Assembly: GCF_004214815.1 (NCBI RefSeq)
Contig: NZ_CP035926.1
Span: 1,736,001-1,800,000 of the forward strand
From: Aliarcobacter thereius LMG 24486
GTDB lineage: Bacteria; Campylobacterota; Campylobacteria; Campylobacterales; Arcobacteraceae
Length of the DNA stretch: 64,000 bases
Direction of reading: 5' to 3'
In this document: positions 19,544 to 28,567 of the stretch, one piece after another
Layout: every line of letters begins with the position of its first letter
Numbering within the stretch: the first letter of the stretch is position 1
Notes under the pieces: generated by a model
The model's input: the letters and a program-made list of their open reading frames with translations, nothing else
Told to the model about the DNA's origin: nothing
The model's database searches: none
Made by a program: the position numbers and the translations under genes

Positions 19544-20476
19544 TCATGCACCAATATTATCTTTTTTTATTTTTCTTTTCTTTGGATTAATCTCATCTAT
19601 TATTTTTATATTTTTTTCTATATATTCAACAATTTTTAAAGCAACATTTATTCCTGTTGATTTTTCAATTCCTTCTAAGCCAGGACTTGAATTTACCTCC
19701 ATAACAAGTGGTCCTCTATTTGATATTATCATATCAACTCCACAAACCCCAAGCCCCATTGCCTTTGCAGCAGCTATTGCTGTACTTTTTTCTTTTCTAT
19801 TTAATTTATATATTGTTGCATTTCCACCTTGATGAAGGTTAGATCTAAAATCACCTTCAGCACCTTGTCTTTTCATAGCAGCAACTACTTCACCATCTAC
19901 AATTAAAACTCTTATATCACTTCCATTTGCTTCTTCTATATACTCTTGTACAAGCAAATTAACTTCCATCCCATAAAAAGCGTCTAGCACAGACTTTGCA
20001 GCTTTTTTACTATCAACGAGAACTACTCCAACTCCTTGAGTTCCTTCTAATATTTTTAAAACTAAAGGTGCTCCACCACTTAAAGCAATAACATCTTTTG
20101 CTTTTGATTTATTTGATGCAAAAACAGTTCTTGGTAAATCTACTCCATTTTTTGATAGAACTTGAAGGCTTCTTAATTTATCTCTACTTCTTGTAAGAGC
20201 TAAATTTCCAGTCGTTGAAAAAACATCTTGCATTTCAAAGTGCCTTACTATTGAAGCACCAAAAAAAGTCCTACTAGCACCAATTCTAGGAATTATTGCA
20301 TCAGGGATTTTTAAAACCTCTCCTTCATAATTTACAACTAACTCACTCTTCATAATCTCTATTGTACATTTAAGATAATCAATTACTCTAACTTCCCATC
20401 CCTTATTTTGGATCTCTTCAAATAATCTTCTTGTAGAATATAGATTTTCATTTCTTGATAAAATGTAGATTAACAT
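19544..20476 (-). CDS. rimK: RimK-family alpha-L-glutamate ligase (ATP-grasp)
   Basis: ATP-grasp enzyme that in the best-studied case adds glutamates to the C-terminus of ribosomal protein S6. The 310 residues show the pre-ATP-grasp domain (YILSRNENLYSTRRL at the start), the ATP-binding lysines and glycine-rich loop (LVLKILEGTQGVGV) and the Mg-binding VMEVNSSPGLEG. The start overlaps the stop of the upstream aspartic-protease gene (TAATG). Pairing with that gene is the standard RimK/RimB arrangement. Confidence 0.9.
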   Translation of the reverse strand: MLIYILSRNENLYSTRRLFEEIQNKGWEVRVIDYLKCTIEIMKSELVVNYEGEVLKIPDAIIPRIGASRTFFGASIVRHFEMQDVFSTTGNLALTRSRDKLRSLQVLSKNGVDLPRTVFASNKSKAKDVIALSGGAPLVLKILEGTQGVGVVLVDSKKAAKSVLDAFYGMEVNLLVQEYIEEANGSDIRVLIVDGEVVAAMKRQGAEGDFRSNLHQGGNATIYKLNRKEKSTAIAAAKAMGLGVCGVDMIISNRGPLVMEVNSSPGLEGIEKSTGINVALKIVEYIEKNIKIIDEINPKKRKIKKDNIGA

Positions 20477-20898
20477 TATTTATCCCTTTTTGTAATATTC
20501 TTTTTTGATACATCAACTAAAAATCTATTTTGTAAGAATTTCCTTCCAATTAGCATTGGATATTTCATACTCTGCCTTGAAGTTAAAGAGATTACAGTTT
20601 TGTAAACTTTCCCTGCAAAACTCACTCTTACTCTTATAGAAGCCCTAAGTTCAATATCTCCATTTGAGCTTTTTACATTTTTAAATTTATATATTGGTAG
20701 TATAATTTTTTTATTGTGATAAGATGGATGAACTTTATCTAATAAGATAAAACTAACAAAACTATCATCTATTATTTTTATTTCATCACAATGTAGAGAG
20801 TTTGAGTAGGCTCCTGTATCAATTTTTGCATCAAGATTTCTTAAATCCAAATCCAAAATCGATATAGGTTCTACTCTTCCAATTATTTTTTCTTGCAA
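20476..20898 (-). CDS. RimB-like retropepsin-fold protease (RimK-associated)
   Basis: Small (140 aa) protein of the ATP-dependent zinc protease/retropepsin-like family that accompanies RimK. It carries the aspartic-protease-like motif KIDTGAYSNSLH (residues about 26-37, active Asp in DTG) and the downstream MLIGRKFL segment typical of these folds. In other bacteria RimB trims the poly-glutamate tails made by RimK. The start is TTG at 20898, preceded by a perfect AGGAG; the stop overlaps the rimK start. Confidence 0.85.
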   Translation of the reverse strand: MQEKIIGRVEPISILDLDLRNLDAKIDTGAYSNSLHCDEIKIIDDSFVSFILLDKVHPSYHNKKIILPIYKFKNVKSSNGDIELRASIRVRVSFAGKVYKTVISLTSRQSMKYPMLIGRKFLQNRFLVDVSKKNITKRDK

Positions 20899-20949
20899 GA
20901 TAAACTCCTCTTAAATTAGAGAAATTATATCACAAATTGGAGTTTATAT

Positions 20950-21174
20950 TTATTTTTTTAAGCTTTTTGCTTTTGCTAAAGCGTCTATTAATTCATCGAT
21001 ATTATCATATGGAATATGAGCTTTCCATTGAACATCTTCACCATTTAATGCAATTCCAATACTTACTACATCTTCTGTATCTTTTCCATAAGGTTCGCTT
21101 ACATTTGATACAGATATTTTCCCTTTTTTTGTACCTGATAATTCAAACTCTTTTATTTTAGTAATCACAGTCAT
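20950..21174 (-). CDS. small conserved-looking protein upstream of rimB-rimK
   Basis: A 74-residue acidic/basic mixed protein without signal peptide or membrane segment. Predicted beta-rich first half (KGKISVSNVSEPYGKD) and a helical C-terminus (NIDELIDALAKAKSLKK). It starts at an ATG with an AAGGAG binding site and lies 51 nt upstream of the RimB gene on the same strand, so it is probably in the same transcript. I do not recognise the family. The coding sequence is well formed and codon use matches its neighbours. Confidence 0.7.
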   Translation of the reverse strand: MTVITKIKEFELSGTKKGKISVSNVSEPYGKDTEDVVSIGIALNGEDVQWKAHIPYDNIDELIDALAKAKSLKK

Positions 21175-21231
21175 TTTATCTCCTTATTAGTTTGCTTTAT
21201 TCTACAAGAAATTTCTTTTATTATTGTTAAA

Positions 21232-22617
21232 TTATGAAAAAGAAGCTGAAGGTTTACCTAAATAGAATCCTTGGAACTCATCAATATCTAAATCTATCAA
21301 TATCCTATAAATCTCTTCTTTATGAACAAACTCTGCAACTGTTCTAATATTTAAAGTTTTACAAAAAGCAACTATTGATTTTACTATTTCATAAGAGTTT
21401 TGATCTGTATCTATATTTTTGATTAAACTACCATCTATTTTTATATATTCAGGTTTTATTCTTATAATTCTTAAAAAGTTTGAATATCCACTACCAAAAT
21501 CATCAATAGCAATCTTTATTCCCATTTTCTTATATTTTAAAATGAACTCTTCAAGAAACTCATAATCACTTACATTTTCACTTTCTAAAATCTCAAAAAC
21601 TAATCTTTTTCTATCTTCTTCTGATATATTATTTATAGCTTCTTCTAAATAATCTATAAATTCATAACTCAAAATATCTCTAAAGCTTATATTTATTGTA
21701 ATTTGTTTATCTGTTTTTAGAAGATTTTTAAGAGTTTTAGAGATAACTGTTTTTGATAATTCTAAATATTGTTTAGTTTTAAATGATATTCCTAAAAACT
21801 TATCTGGTGTTACAACAATATTTTGATTATATTGATCTTTATCCTCTATTCTCATAAGAGTTTCATATTTTATTATATTTTTGTTTTTATCTACAATGGC
21901 TTGATAATAAGGAACTATTCTATTCTCTTCTAAAGCCTTCTTAATATTTTCTCTCCAATATAAAGATTGAATTATTAGCTCTTTTGAGTCTAGTTCATTG
22001 TTATATACAAAATATCCTTGATTAAGAGATTTTGCTCTTTTTAGTGCCATAGCAGCAGTAATAATCGACTCTTCTTGAAAAATAGAAACACCTAAAGTCA
22101 TAGAGATAGTTAAATCATCTTTTAGCTTTTCTACATATATTTTTCTATTTGTAAAAGTTTTTTCTAGCTTCTCTATTAATATAAAAATCTCTTCTATTGG
22201 CATATTATTTATATTTGAAACAGCAAATATATCTCCACTCATTCTAAAAGCTGTACAATCATAACTATTTTCAAAAGTTTTTAATATTTTTCCTATTTCG
22301 CTAAGTACAAATTCGGCATTTATAAATCCATAAATCTCATTTAAATCTTCAAATGCATCTACATCAAGTAAAATTACAATCACAGACTCTTCATCTTTTA
22401 TTTGATCCTCAAGAGCTTTTCTGTTTTTTAGCCCTGTTAGCTCATCTTTATAAAGTCTCTCTTCTACCTCTTTTTTTGCTTTTAATATTACTTCTTTATT
22501 GCTTTTTCTTGCTTTTATAATAGTTCTTATATAAAGATAGAAGAAAACTACTGTTAAAGAGAAACTAAATATTAATAGAAATATTATTAATTCAGAATTC
22601 AGCAATTCTTTGTCCAA
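21232..22617 (-). CDS. membrane-anchored degenerate GGDEF / EAL protein (putative c-di-GMP phosphodiesterase)
   Basis: One N-terminal membrane helix (about 10-32), a GGDEF domain (about 55-210) and an EAL domain (about 225-455). The cyclase signature is SGDIF instead of GGDEF, so diguanylate cyclase activity is unlikely. The EAL domain keeps the main acidic residues: ETL for EAL, the Asn of INISFRD, ESE in FEILESE, IDDFGSGYSN, IKIDGSL and FQGFYLGKP. It therefore looks like a c-di-GMP phosphodiesterase or sensor. The start is probably TTG at 22617, overlapping psd by 26 nt; a second in-frame TTG lies four codons later. Confidence 0.82.
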   Translation of the reverse strand: MDKELLNSELIIFLLIFSFSLTVVFFYLYIRTIIKARKSNKEVILKAKKEVEERLYKDELTGLKNRKALEDQIKDEESVIVILLDVDAFEDLNEIYGFINAEFVLSEIGKILKTFENSYDCTAFRMSGDIFAVSNINNMPIEEIFILIEKLEKTFTNRKIYVEKLKDDLTISMTLGVSIFQEESIITAAMALKRAKSLNQGYFVYNNELDSKELIIQSLYWRENIKKALEENRIVPYYQAIVDKNKNIIKYETLMRIEDKDQYNQNIVVTPDKFLGISFKTKQYLELSKTVISKTLKNLLKTDKQITINISFRDILSYEFIDYLEEAINNISEEDRKRLVFEILESENVSDYEFLEEFILKYKKMGIKIAIDDFGSGYSNFLRIIRIKPEYIKIDGSLIKNIDTDQNSYEIVKSIVAFCKTLNIRTVAEFVHKEEIYRILIDLDIDEFQGFYLGKPSASFS

Positions 22618-23395
22618 ACTTAATATCTTTATTTAAAAGCTCTTCAAGTTTTACAAAATCTTTCTCCCACAACATAACAACAGTTGAACCCATTTTAAAG
22701 TATCCCAAACAATCAGCTTTTGAAATTTCAATATTGTCATAATTATATACTTTTATCTCACTTGTATCTTTATTTGTTTCAACACTTTTCTCAAATTCAA
22801 ATACCATTTGTCCAACATTCAGAGCTCCTACAAAAACCATATAAAATAGTTTTCCATCTGATTCACACTCTAAAATCACTCTTTCATTTTGAACAAAAAG
22901 TTCAAACTCTTTATTTAAATATTTCAAATTTACAGGGTATAGTTTTCCAGGTACATGAATTAGTTTTTTTAGTTTAAAATCTATTGGTGCATGATATCTA
23001 TGATAATCTTTTGGCGATAAATAAAAATTCATAAAATTTCCATCTTTTAGTCTTTCAAAATTTGAAGTACAATAATAAGTTAAAAGTTCTTCAACACTAT
23101 ATTGCATCCCTTTAATTTGTAAAGCAATATCTTTTTCTAATTTCCCACACTCTGTAATTAAACTATCAGTTGGAGAGATAAATATATTTTCACTATTATC
23201 TATCTCTCTTTTTATTATTAATTCTCTTGTAAATAGTTCATTTAAACTTTTATAATGTTTTGCACTTTTAAATTCTCTTAAATCCAATTTCATAATTTTT
23301 GCATATGAGTTGTTTATAAGTTTTTGAATAGGATTTGGAAACTCTTTTTTTGCGAATTTACCAAAGTATTGTGATAAAAGATTTGTTATATGCAT
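22592..23395 (-). CDS. psd: phosphatidylserine decarboxylase
   Basis: Converts phosphatidylserine to phosphatidylethanolamine at the inner membrane. The proenzyme self-cleaves to create a pyruvoyl group; the cleavage motif is MGST, with Ser237 as pyruvoyl precursor. The HRYHAPID segment (132-139) carries the conserved catalytic histidines. The start is set at ATG 23395, which has TTGGGGA upstream; an earlier in-frame TTG at 23407 sits within that binding site. At 267 residues it is a normal short form. The stop overlaps the start of the EAL-domain gene. Confidence 0.93.
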   Translation of the reverse strand: MHITNLLSQYFGKFAKKEFPNPIQKLINNSYAKIMKLDLREFKSAKHYKSLNELFTRELIIKREIDNSENIFISPTDSLITECGKLEKDIALQIKGMQYSVEELLTYYCTSNFERLKDGNFMNFYLSPKDYHRYHAPIDFKLKKLIHVPGKLYPVNLKYLNKEFELFVQNERVILECESDGKLFYMVFVGALNVGQMVFEFEKSVETNKDTSEIKVYNYDNIEISKADCLGYFKMGSTVVMLWEKDFVKLEELLNKDIKFGQRIAEF

Positions 23396-23479
23396 GTTTT
23401 TCCCCAAATTTAATATGGCTAATATTTTACTCTTTTTTTGCTAGAATTATGCTTTTATTAATATATTTTAGGATTTTTT

Positions 23480-23722
23480 ATGTATAAACTAGTGATTCAA
23501 GATAAATGCAGTTGTTTTTATAAATATAAATTAGACGGAACTTTTGAGTTTTACTCAAAAGATGATGCTCTTCAAAAAGCTATTGATTTAAGAAATTATA
23601 TGAATAATACTTTTTGTAAAAAGCACTCTTTTGAAGTTCAAGAGATGTTTAATAATTTTATTATTAAATTTTATAAAGATGAACCTATTAACTCTTGTTG
23701 TGGAAATGGTTGTTGTATGTAA
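23480..23722 (+). CDS. small Cys-rich protein ending in CCGNGCC
   Basis: An 80-residue protein with cysteines clustered at both ends: CSC at 10-12, Cys46 with His49, and a C-terminal CCGNGCC at 73-79. The middle is helical (DDALQKAIDLRNYMNN). This layout suggests a metal or Fe-S/zinc site, or a regulated thiol cluster. There is no signal peptide. The ATG has an AGGAT binding site. It is divergent from psd and stands alone. I know of no function for it. Confidence 0.75.
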   Translation: MYKLVIQDKCSCFYKYKLDGTFEFYSKDDALQKAIDLRNYMNNTFCKKHSFEVQEMFNNFIIKFYKDEPINSCCGNGCCM

Positions 23723-23825
23723 TAATTATAAAATAATTTAGAGTAAGCTTAAACTAAGATTTACTTCTGTACTATGTATCGATCTTCATTGTGTTTTTTA
23801 TTTAGAAGAACTATAAAGAAGGTAA

Positions 23826-23845
23826 GTTTACTATATTTTGTAAAC
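23826..23845. repeat. inverted repeat upstream of Lys-rich gene
   Basis: GTTTAC (23826-23831) and GTAAAC (23840-23845) separated by 8 nt, 24 nt before the start codon of the lysine-rich protein. It could be an operator or just AT-rich chance. The rest of the 146-nt gap shows no gene. Confidence 0.3.
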
Positions 23846-23868
23846 AAAAATATTACACGGAGTATAAA

Positions 23869-24096
23869 ATGAAAACTACAAAAGCAGTTAAAGAACTTGT
23901 AAAACTTACAAAAAAAGATGAGTTAAGCAAATCACAAAAAAAAGAGTCTAAGAAACTTGTTGGTGAATTAAAGTCAAAAAGATCAAAAATCAAATCTGAA
24001 CTTAAAAAAACATCAAAAAATGATAAGAAAAAACTTAAAAAACTTAAAAATAAACAAAGTTTAATTAAAAAAGCTATCAAAAAAAGTAGCAAATAA
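23869..24096 (+). CDS. very lysine-rich small helical protein (histone H1-like composition)
   Basis: A 75-residue protein in which 30 residues are lysine, with one arginine, and no Cys, His, Trp or aromatic residue. Heptad-like spacing of Leu/Val/Ile (LVKLTKKDEL, LKKLKNKQSL) predicts one long amphipathic helix or coiled coil. Composition resembles bacterial histone H1-like or other nucleic-acid-binding tails, but no known domain is recognised. It has a CACGGAG binding site close to the ATG, its own clear terminator and a normal stop, so it looks like an expressed gene and not noise. Confidence 0.7.
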   Translation: MKTTKAVKELVKLTKKDELSKSQKKESKKLVGELKSKRSKIKSELKKTSKNDKKKLKKLKNKQSLIKKAIKKSSK

Positions 24097-24102
24097 TTTA
24101 GC

Positions 24103-24126
24103 TTAGTGTAGATTTTTCTACACTAA
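24103..24126 (+). terminator. intrinsic terminator after Lys-rich gene
   Basis: A 10-bp perfect stem TTAGTGTAGA / TCTACACTAA with a TTTT loop, followed by CTATTTTTTT. It also abuts the end of convergent mltA. Confidence 0.85.
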
Positions 24127-25188
24127 CTATTTTTTTGGTTCCAATACAATTATTTCGCCATATTCTTTCATTTTATGTGAATTTAATTTGGCTTCTTCTC
24201 CAAAACCCCAATAAAAATCAGCTCTTATTTCACCTTTTATTGCACCACCAACATCAGCAGCTACAACAAGTTTATTTATAGGTTCTTTTGTTATTGGATT
24301 TGTAGTCTTTATAAAAACAGGAGTTCCAAGCTCAATATATCTTCTATCAACAGCAATATTTCTCTTTGGAGTCAATACTGTATTTAAAGCACCTGTTGCG
24401 ATATTTGGAGATATTTTGAAAAATATATAACTCTCATTTGTATTTAAAATTTCATCAACTTTTTCTTGGTTTTCATTTAGATACTCTTTTATCTTTATTC
24501 CATCAATCTCTTCAAGAGTAAAAATATTGTTCTCTACTAAGTATTTACCAATAGATCTATAAGCTCTTCCATTTTGCCCTGCCCAAGCAAGATTTATAAG
24601 AGTTTTATCTTCAAGTTCAACTCTTCCACTTCCTTGAATCTGGAGAAAAAATAGATCTATCTTATTATCTACATAAAGTATTGCTTTTAAACTTTTACTT
24701 ATTTGTGCATCTATCTCTTCTCTTTTATAGTATGGAGTTAATCTATTGTTTTCTACTCTACCTATATTTCTATAATCTTTTAATTTACTATCATCAGAAA
24801 TCACTAAATCTTCTGGCAGAGCATAAACTGGATATTTATATTTTAAAGTTTTTTCAAAACTCCCTTTTAAAAGAGGTTCATAATATCCTGTTATTAGTCC
24901 TTGCTTACTTTTGTTTCTATCAACAATTGTAAAAGCTTCGAAATTTTCTGTAAAGAACTTTTTGGCATCATCATAAGTTTCTGAAAGTTTACAAACATTT
25001 GTGAATTTTGGATTAATTTGTGATTTTTCACAATCTTTTTTAAATACTTCAAAAGCAAGATTTAAATCATCATCAAAAAAACCATCTATTTTTGAAAATG
25101 AAGTTTTCTCAAAACTTATATCTTTTTGTGAACATGAAATAAAAAAAAATGAGATTAATATTATAAGAAGATATTTAATGTGTTGCAT
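24127..25188 (-). CDS. mltA: membrane-bound lytic murein transglycosylase A
   Basis: Outer-membrane lipoprotein that cleaves glycan strands of peptidoglycan to 1,6-anhydro products. A lipoprotein signal peptide ends in the lipobox FISC (Cys19). The MltA domain starts at GYYEP and includes FLQIQGSGRV. The C-terminal 3D domain carries the catalytic aspartates (AADVGGAIKG and RADFYWGFG). At 353 residues it is of normal length. It lies 10 nt behind dnaK on the same strand and may be partly co-expressed with it. Confidence 0.93.
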   Translation of the reverse strand: MQHIKYLLIILISFFFISCSQKDISFEKTSFSKIDGFFDDDLNLAFEVFKKDCEKSQINPKFTNVCKLSETYDDAKKFFTENFEAFTIVDRNKSKQGLITGYYEPLLKGSFEKTLKYKYPVYALPEDLVISDDSKLKDYRNIGRVENNRLTPYYKREEIDAQISKSLKAILYVDNKIDLFFLQIQGSGRVELEDKTLINLAWAGQNGRAYRSIGKYLVENNIFTLEEIDGIKIKEYLNENQEKVDEILNTNESYIFFKISPNIATGALNTVLTPKRNIAVDRRYIELGTPVFIKTTNPITKEPINKLVVAADVGGAIKGEIRADFYWGFGEEAKLNSHKMKEYGEIIVLEPKK

Positions 25189-25198
25189 GAAGTAGAGA

Positions 25199-27082
25199 TT
25201 ACTCTACTTCTGCATCGATAACATCGTCATCTTTTTTTGATTTTTGGTTTGCTTGTCCACCTTGAGCAGCTTCACCCTCTTTTTTATACATAGCTTCTGC
25301 TAATTTATGAGATTTTTCAGTTAAAACTTTTAACTTCTCTTCAATTTGCTCTTTTGTAGCATTATCATCTTTTAAAATCTCTTCAAGTTCAGCAGCTGCA
25401 TCAATAATAGCTTTTTTCTCTTCTTCAGAGATTGCATTTTCATTCTCTTCTAAAGTTTTTTTAGTAGAGTGAAGCATTGCATCTGCTTGATTTCTTATCT
25501 CAATTAGAGCTTTTTTCTTAGCATCAGCATCTTTGTTTGCTTCAGCTTCTGCAACCATTTTTGCAATTTCATCATCACTTAATCCAGAACTTCCAGAAAT
25601 TGTAATTGTATTTTCTTTTCCTGTTCCTTTATCCTTAGCACTTACATTTAAAACACCATTTGCATCAATATCAAATGTTACTTCAATTTGAGGAACACCT
25701 CTTGGAGCTGCTGGAATATCTGAAAGTTCAAACATACCTAAAGATTTATTATCTTTTGCAAACTCTCTTTCTCCTTGAGAAACATGAATAGAAACTGCTG
25801 GTTGATTATCATCAGCTGTTGAGAAAACTTGTGACTTTTTAACAGGAATTGTAGTTCCTTTTTCAATAAGTTTTGTCATAACTCCACCTAGAGTTTCAAT
25901 TCCAAGAGATAGTGGTGTAACATCAAGTAAAAGAACATCTTTTACATCTCCTCTTAAAACTCCAGCTTGCACAGCAGCACCAGCTGCTACAACTTCATCT
26001 GGATTTACACCTTTATTTAAATCTTTTCCAAAGAAATCTCTTACAACTTGGTTTGCTTTTGGTAATCTTGTAGATCCACCAACCATGATAATTTCATTAA
26101 TTTCACCTTTATCAAGACCTGAATCTTTTAAAGCAACTTTAATATGATTTAGTGTTTCATTGATTAATTTTTCAGTCATTGCTTCAAATTTTGCTCTTGT
26201 TAAAGATTTAACTAAGTGTACAGGACCTGCATTTCCCATAGAGATAAATGGTAAATTAATCTCTGTACTCTCAGCTGAACTTAGTTCTTTTTTAGCATTT
26301 TCAGCAGCATCTTTTAATCTTTGAAGAGCCATTTTGTCATTTTTTATATCAAATCCATTTTCACTTTTAAACTCTTCTGCTAACCAATCAATAATTGCAT
26401 TATCAAAATCATCTCCACCTAAGAAAGCATTTCCATCTGTTGAAAGAACTTCAAATGTTCCATCACCTATTTCTAATACTGTAACGTCAAATGTTCCTCC
26501 ACCAAAGTCATAAACTAAAACTTTCTCTTCACCTTTTTTATCAAGTCCATAAGCTAAAGAAGCTGCTGTTGGCTCATTTATAATTCTTAATACATTTAAT
26601 CCAGCAATAGTTCCAGCTTCTTGAGTAGCTTTTCTTTGTGCATCATTAAAATATGCAGGAACAGTAATAACAGCATCTGTAACTTTTGCTCCTAAATACT
26701 CTTCAGCATCAGCTTTTAATTTTCCTAAAATTTTTGCAGAAATCTCTTGCGGAGTATAAACTTTTCCACCAATTTCAACAGCTGCTGCTCCATTTCTATC
26801 AACAATTTTATATCCAACTTTTGATTGTGCTTCTTTAGCATTCTCTTCATTCATCATTAAACCCATAATTCTTTTAATAGAATATATTGTTTTTTCTGGA
26901 TTTGTAATTGCTTGTCTTTTTGCTGGATCTCCAACTAAAACATCACCTTTGTCTGTATATGCAACAATTGATGGAGTTGTATTTTTTCCCTCTTTATTTG
27001 GAATAATTTTTGCTTCACCATTCTCATAAACAGCAACACAAGAGTTTGTTGTTCCTAAATCTATACCTATAACTTTACTCAT
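25199..27082 (-). CDS. dnaK: molecular chaperone DnaK (Hsp70)
   Basis: ATP-dependent Hsp70 chaperone. The actin-like ATPase domain starts with [14 protein letters not shown], has the DFGGGTFDV phosphate loop (around residue 195) and GGSTRLP, followed by the linker [15 protein letters not shown] and the substrate-binding domain. The C-terminus is the usual acidic [10 protein letters not shown] type. At 627 residues it is full length. It is last in hrcA-grpE-dnaK, with a 64-nt gap after grpE, and its expression should follow the CIRCE-controlled promoter at 28568-28597. dnaJ is not in this window. Confidence 0.98.
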   Translation of the reverse strand: MSKVIGIDLGTTNSCVAVYENGEAKIIPNKEGKNTTPSIVAYTDKGDVLVGDPAKRQAITNPEKTIYSIKRIMGLMMNEENAKEAQSKVGYKIVDRNGAAAVEIGGKVYTPQEISAKILGKLKADAEEYLGAKVTDAVITVPAYFNDAQRKATQEAGTIAGLNVLRIINEPTAASLAYGLDKKGEEKVLVYDFGGGTFDVTVLEIGDGTFEVLSTDGNAFLGGDDFDNAIIDWLAEEFKSENGFDIKNDKMALQRLKDAAENAKKELSSAESTEINLPFISMGNAGPVHLVKSLTRAKFEAMTEKLINETLNHIKVALKDSGLDKGEINEIIMVGGSTRLPKANQVVRDFFGKDLNKGVNPDEVVAAGAAVQAGVLRGDVKDVLLLDVTPLSLGIETLGGVMTKLIEKGTTIPVKKSQVFSTADDNQPAVSIHVSQGEREFAKDNKSLGMFELSDIPAAPRGVPQIEVTFDIDANGVLNVSAKDKGTGKENTITISGSSGLSDDEIAKMVAEAEANKDADAKKKALIEIRNQADAMLHSTKKTLEENENAISEEEKKAIIDAAAELEEILKDDNATKEQIEEKLKVLTEKSHKLAEAMYKKEGEAAQGGQANQKSKKDDDVIDAEVE

Positions 27083-27146
27083 TTTTTTTCCTTTTATTAA
27101 GTTTTAAATCTATTATTAATAGTTTTATGACATTACGGTCAATATT

Positions 27147-27716
27147 TTAGTTTGCTATACTAACCATTGCAGGTCTTAAAAGCCTATCTTTTAAAACATA
27201 ACCTTTTTGTAACTCAGCTACAATTTCACCTGTTTTGTGATTTTCGCTATCTACTTGCATAACAGCATTATGAAAGTTTGGATCAAATTCGCCATCTGTT
27301 TCTACTTTACTTACTCCATGTTTTTCAAAAGTGCTTAAAAAACTTTTAATTGTAAGCTCTATTCCCTCTTTTATTTTTGGAAGTAACTCTTCTGCTTTAA
27401 TATCAGCTTCTGAAGATTTAAGAGCCATTTCAAGAGTATCTAATGGTGTTAAAATATCTTTTGCAAACTTTTCACTTGCATAATCTATTGCCATAAATTT
27501 CTCTTTTTCTAATCTTTTTTTGATATTCTCAAAATCAGCATGAACTCTTAAAAACTTCTCTTCACTTTGCTTTAGTTCTTCTTGAAGTTTTGCAATAATA
27601 TCTTCAGAACTCTCCTCTTTTTTCTCTTCACACTCTTTATTTTCACAACAATTTTCAGATTTCTCAATCTCTTGTTCTACTTGTTCTTCTATTTTTTCTT
27701 CTATTTTCTCACTCAA
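27147..27716 (-). CDS. grpE: nucleotide exchange factor GrpE
   Basis: Exchanges ADP for ATP on DnaK. The protein starts with a highly charged Glu-rich stretch, then a long coiled coil (about 45-100, including FLRVHADFENIKKRLEKEK) and the beta-rich DnaK-binding head with the closing GYVLKDRLLRPAMV motif. At 189 residues it is typical. The start is TTG at 27716, 7 nt after a good AAGGAGT. The N-terminus contains an unusual CCENKEC cysteine cluster (about residues 23-29). Confidence 0.95.
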   Translation of the reverse strand: MSEKIEEKIEEQVEQEIEKSENCCENKECEEKKEESSEDIIAKLQEELKQSEEKFLRVHADFENIKKRLEKEKFMAIDYASEKFAKDILTPLDTLEMALKSSEADIKAEELLPKIKEGIELTIKSFLSTFEKHGVSKVETDGEFDPNFHNAVMQVDSENHKTGEIVAELQKGYVLKDRLLRPAMVSIAN

Positions 27717-27726
27717 GTTTTACTCC

Positions 27727-28515
27727 TTAAAAATTTGTAATTTGTTCAAAAAAGTATTCATAATCTTTTGATAACTCACCAACAATAAACATCTTATAAT
27801 CTTCATTATTGATTTTGCAGAATTTACATATTCCAATATAATTTTGAGGTAACAAACCATCAAAATATAGACCTTCTTTCAAATCTTCCATAATATTTCC
27901 CTTAAGAAATCTATTAATTGTAAACTCATCAAAATCATAATTTAAAGCTAAATTTAAAAACTCTTTATAGTTAAATATTTCAAAATCATTTTGCAAAGAT
28001 TGTTTTATTGCATTATATAATTCATATGCTCCAACATCTTTTGAAATTTTTAGAATTTCATCTAAAGAGATTTGTAAAAAATCACTCAAAAATTTGTATA
28101 AAGCTTGACTATACTTTATACTAACTGCAAAATTTGTAAACTCTAAAATGATATATCTACTCTCAACATTTATAATATTCTCTAAGATATCACTTCTTTC
28201 TTTTTGTAAAAAAATTGTTAATCCAATATTTTTTGCAAAATGTTCTAAAGCTTTGATATTTATACCTTTAAGCTTGAAATTTAATCTTCCTATCCAATAC
28301 TGTTTTAAAGCTTCATTTGTAGGAGTTCTTCCACTACTTACATGTTCTTGAGCTAAAAAACCTTCATCTCCAAGCTTTTTAAAATATCCTCTTATTGTTG
28401 CAGTTGAATACTCTAGATCATACATAGATTTCAGCTCTTTTGAACCTATTGGCTCAAGATGCTCAATATATGCTTTTATTATAGATTGTAGTAAAAACTC
28501 TTTTTTATCTATCAT
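27727..28515 (-). CDS. hrcA: heat-inducible transcription repressor HrcA
   Basis: Repressor that binds CIRCE elements and depends on GroE for activity. The N-terminal winged-helix is clear (EPIGSKELKS, YSTATIRGYFKKLGDEGFL), with the HVSSGRTPT wing. The remainder is the shortened form seen in Campylobacterota (262 residues against about 340 in Bacillus), with a reduced central GAF-like region. It heads the operon. A CIRCE-like dyad covers the predicted transcription start 22 nt upstream of its ATG, so it is probably autoregulated. Confidence 0.92.
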   Translation of the reverse strand: MIDKKEFLLQSIIKAYIEHLEPIGSKELKSMYDLEYSTATIRGYFKKLGDEGFLAQEHVSSGRTPTNEALKQYWIGRLNFKLKGINIKALEHFAKNIGLTIFLQKERSDILENIINVESRYIILEFTNFAVSIKYSQALYKFLSDFLQISLDEILKISKDVGAYELYNAIKQSLQNDFEIFNYKEFLNLALNYDFDEFTINRFLKGNIMEDLKEGLYFDGLLPQNYIGICKFCKINNEDYKMFIVGELSKDYEYFFEQITNF

Positions 28516-28537
28516 AAACCTGCTCTTTATTTAAATT

Positions 28538-28564
28538 TTAGCACTCTATAACTTTAACTGCTAA
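28538..28564. promoter_or_regulatory. CIRCE operator of the hrcA-grpE-dnaK operon
   Basis: TTAGCACTC-N9-AACTGCTAA matches the CIRCE consensus (TTAGCACTC-N9-GAGTGCTAA) with a perfect left half-site and two mismatches in the right half. It lies just downstream of the -10 box and covers the expected transcription start, the typical position for HrcA repression. Confidence 0.85.
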
Positions 28565-28567
28565 AGA

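Noticed and set aside
23723-23868. Possible small RNA or tRNA in the 146-nt gap
   Set aside because: No cloverleaf, T-loop (GTTCGAATC-like) or strong stem apart from the short dyad at 23826-23845.
25191-25208. Hairpin AGTAGAG / CTCTACT at the end of dnaK
   Set aside because: The stem is only 7 bp and lacks a T-tract on the minus strand; not convincing as a terminator before mltA.
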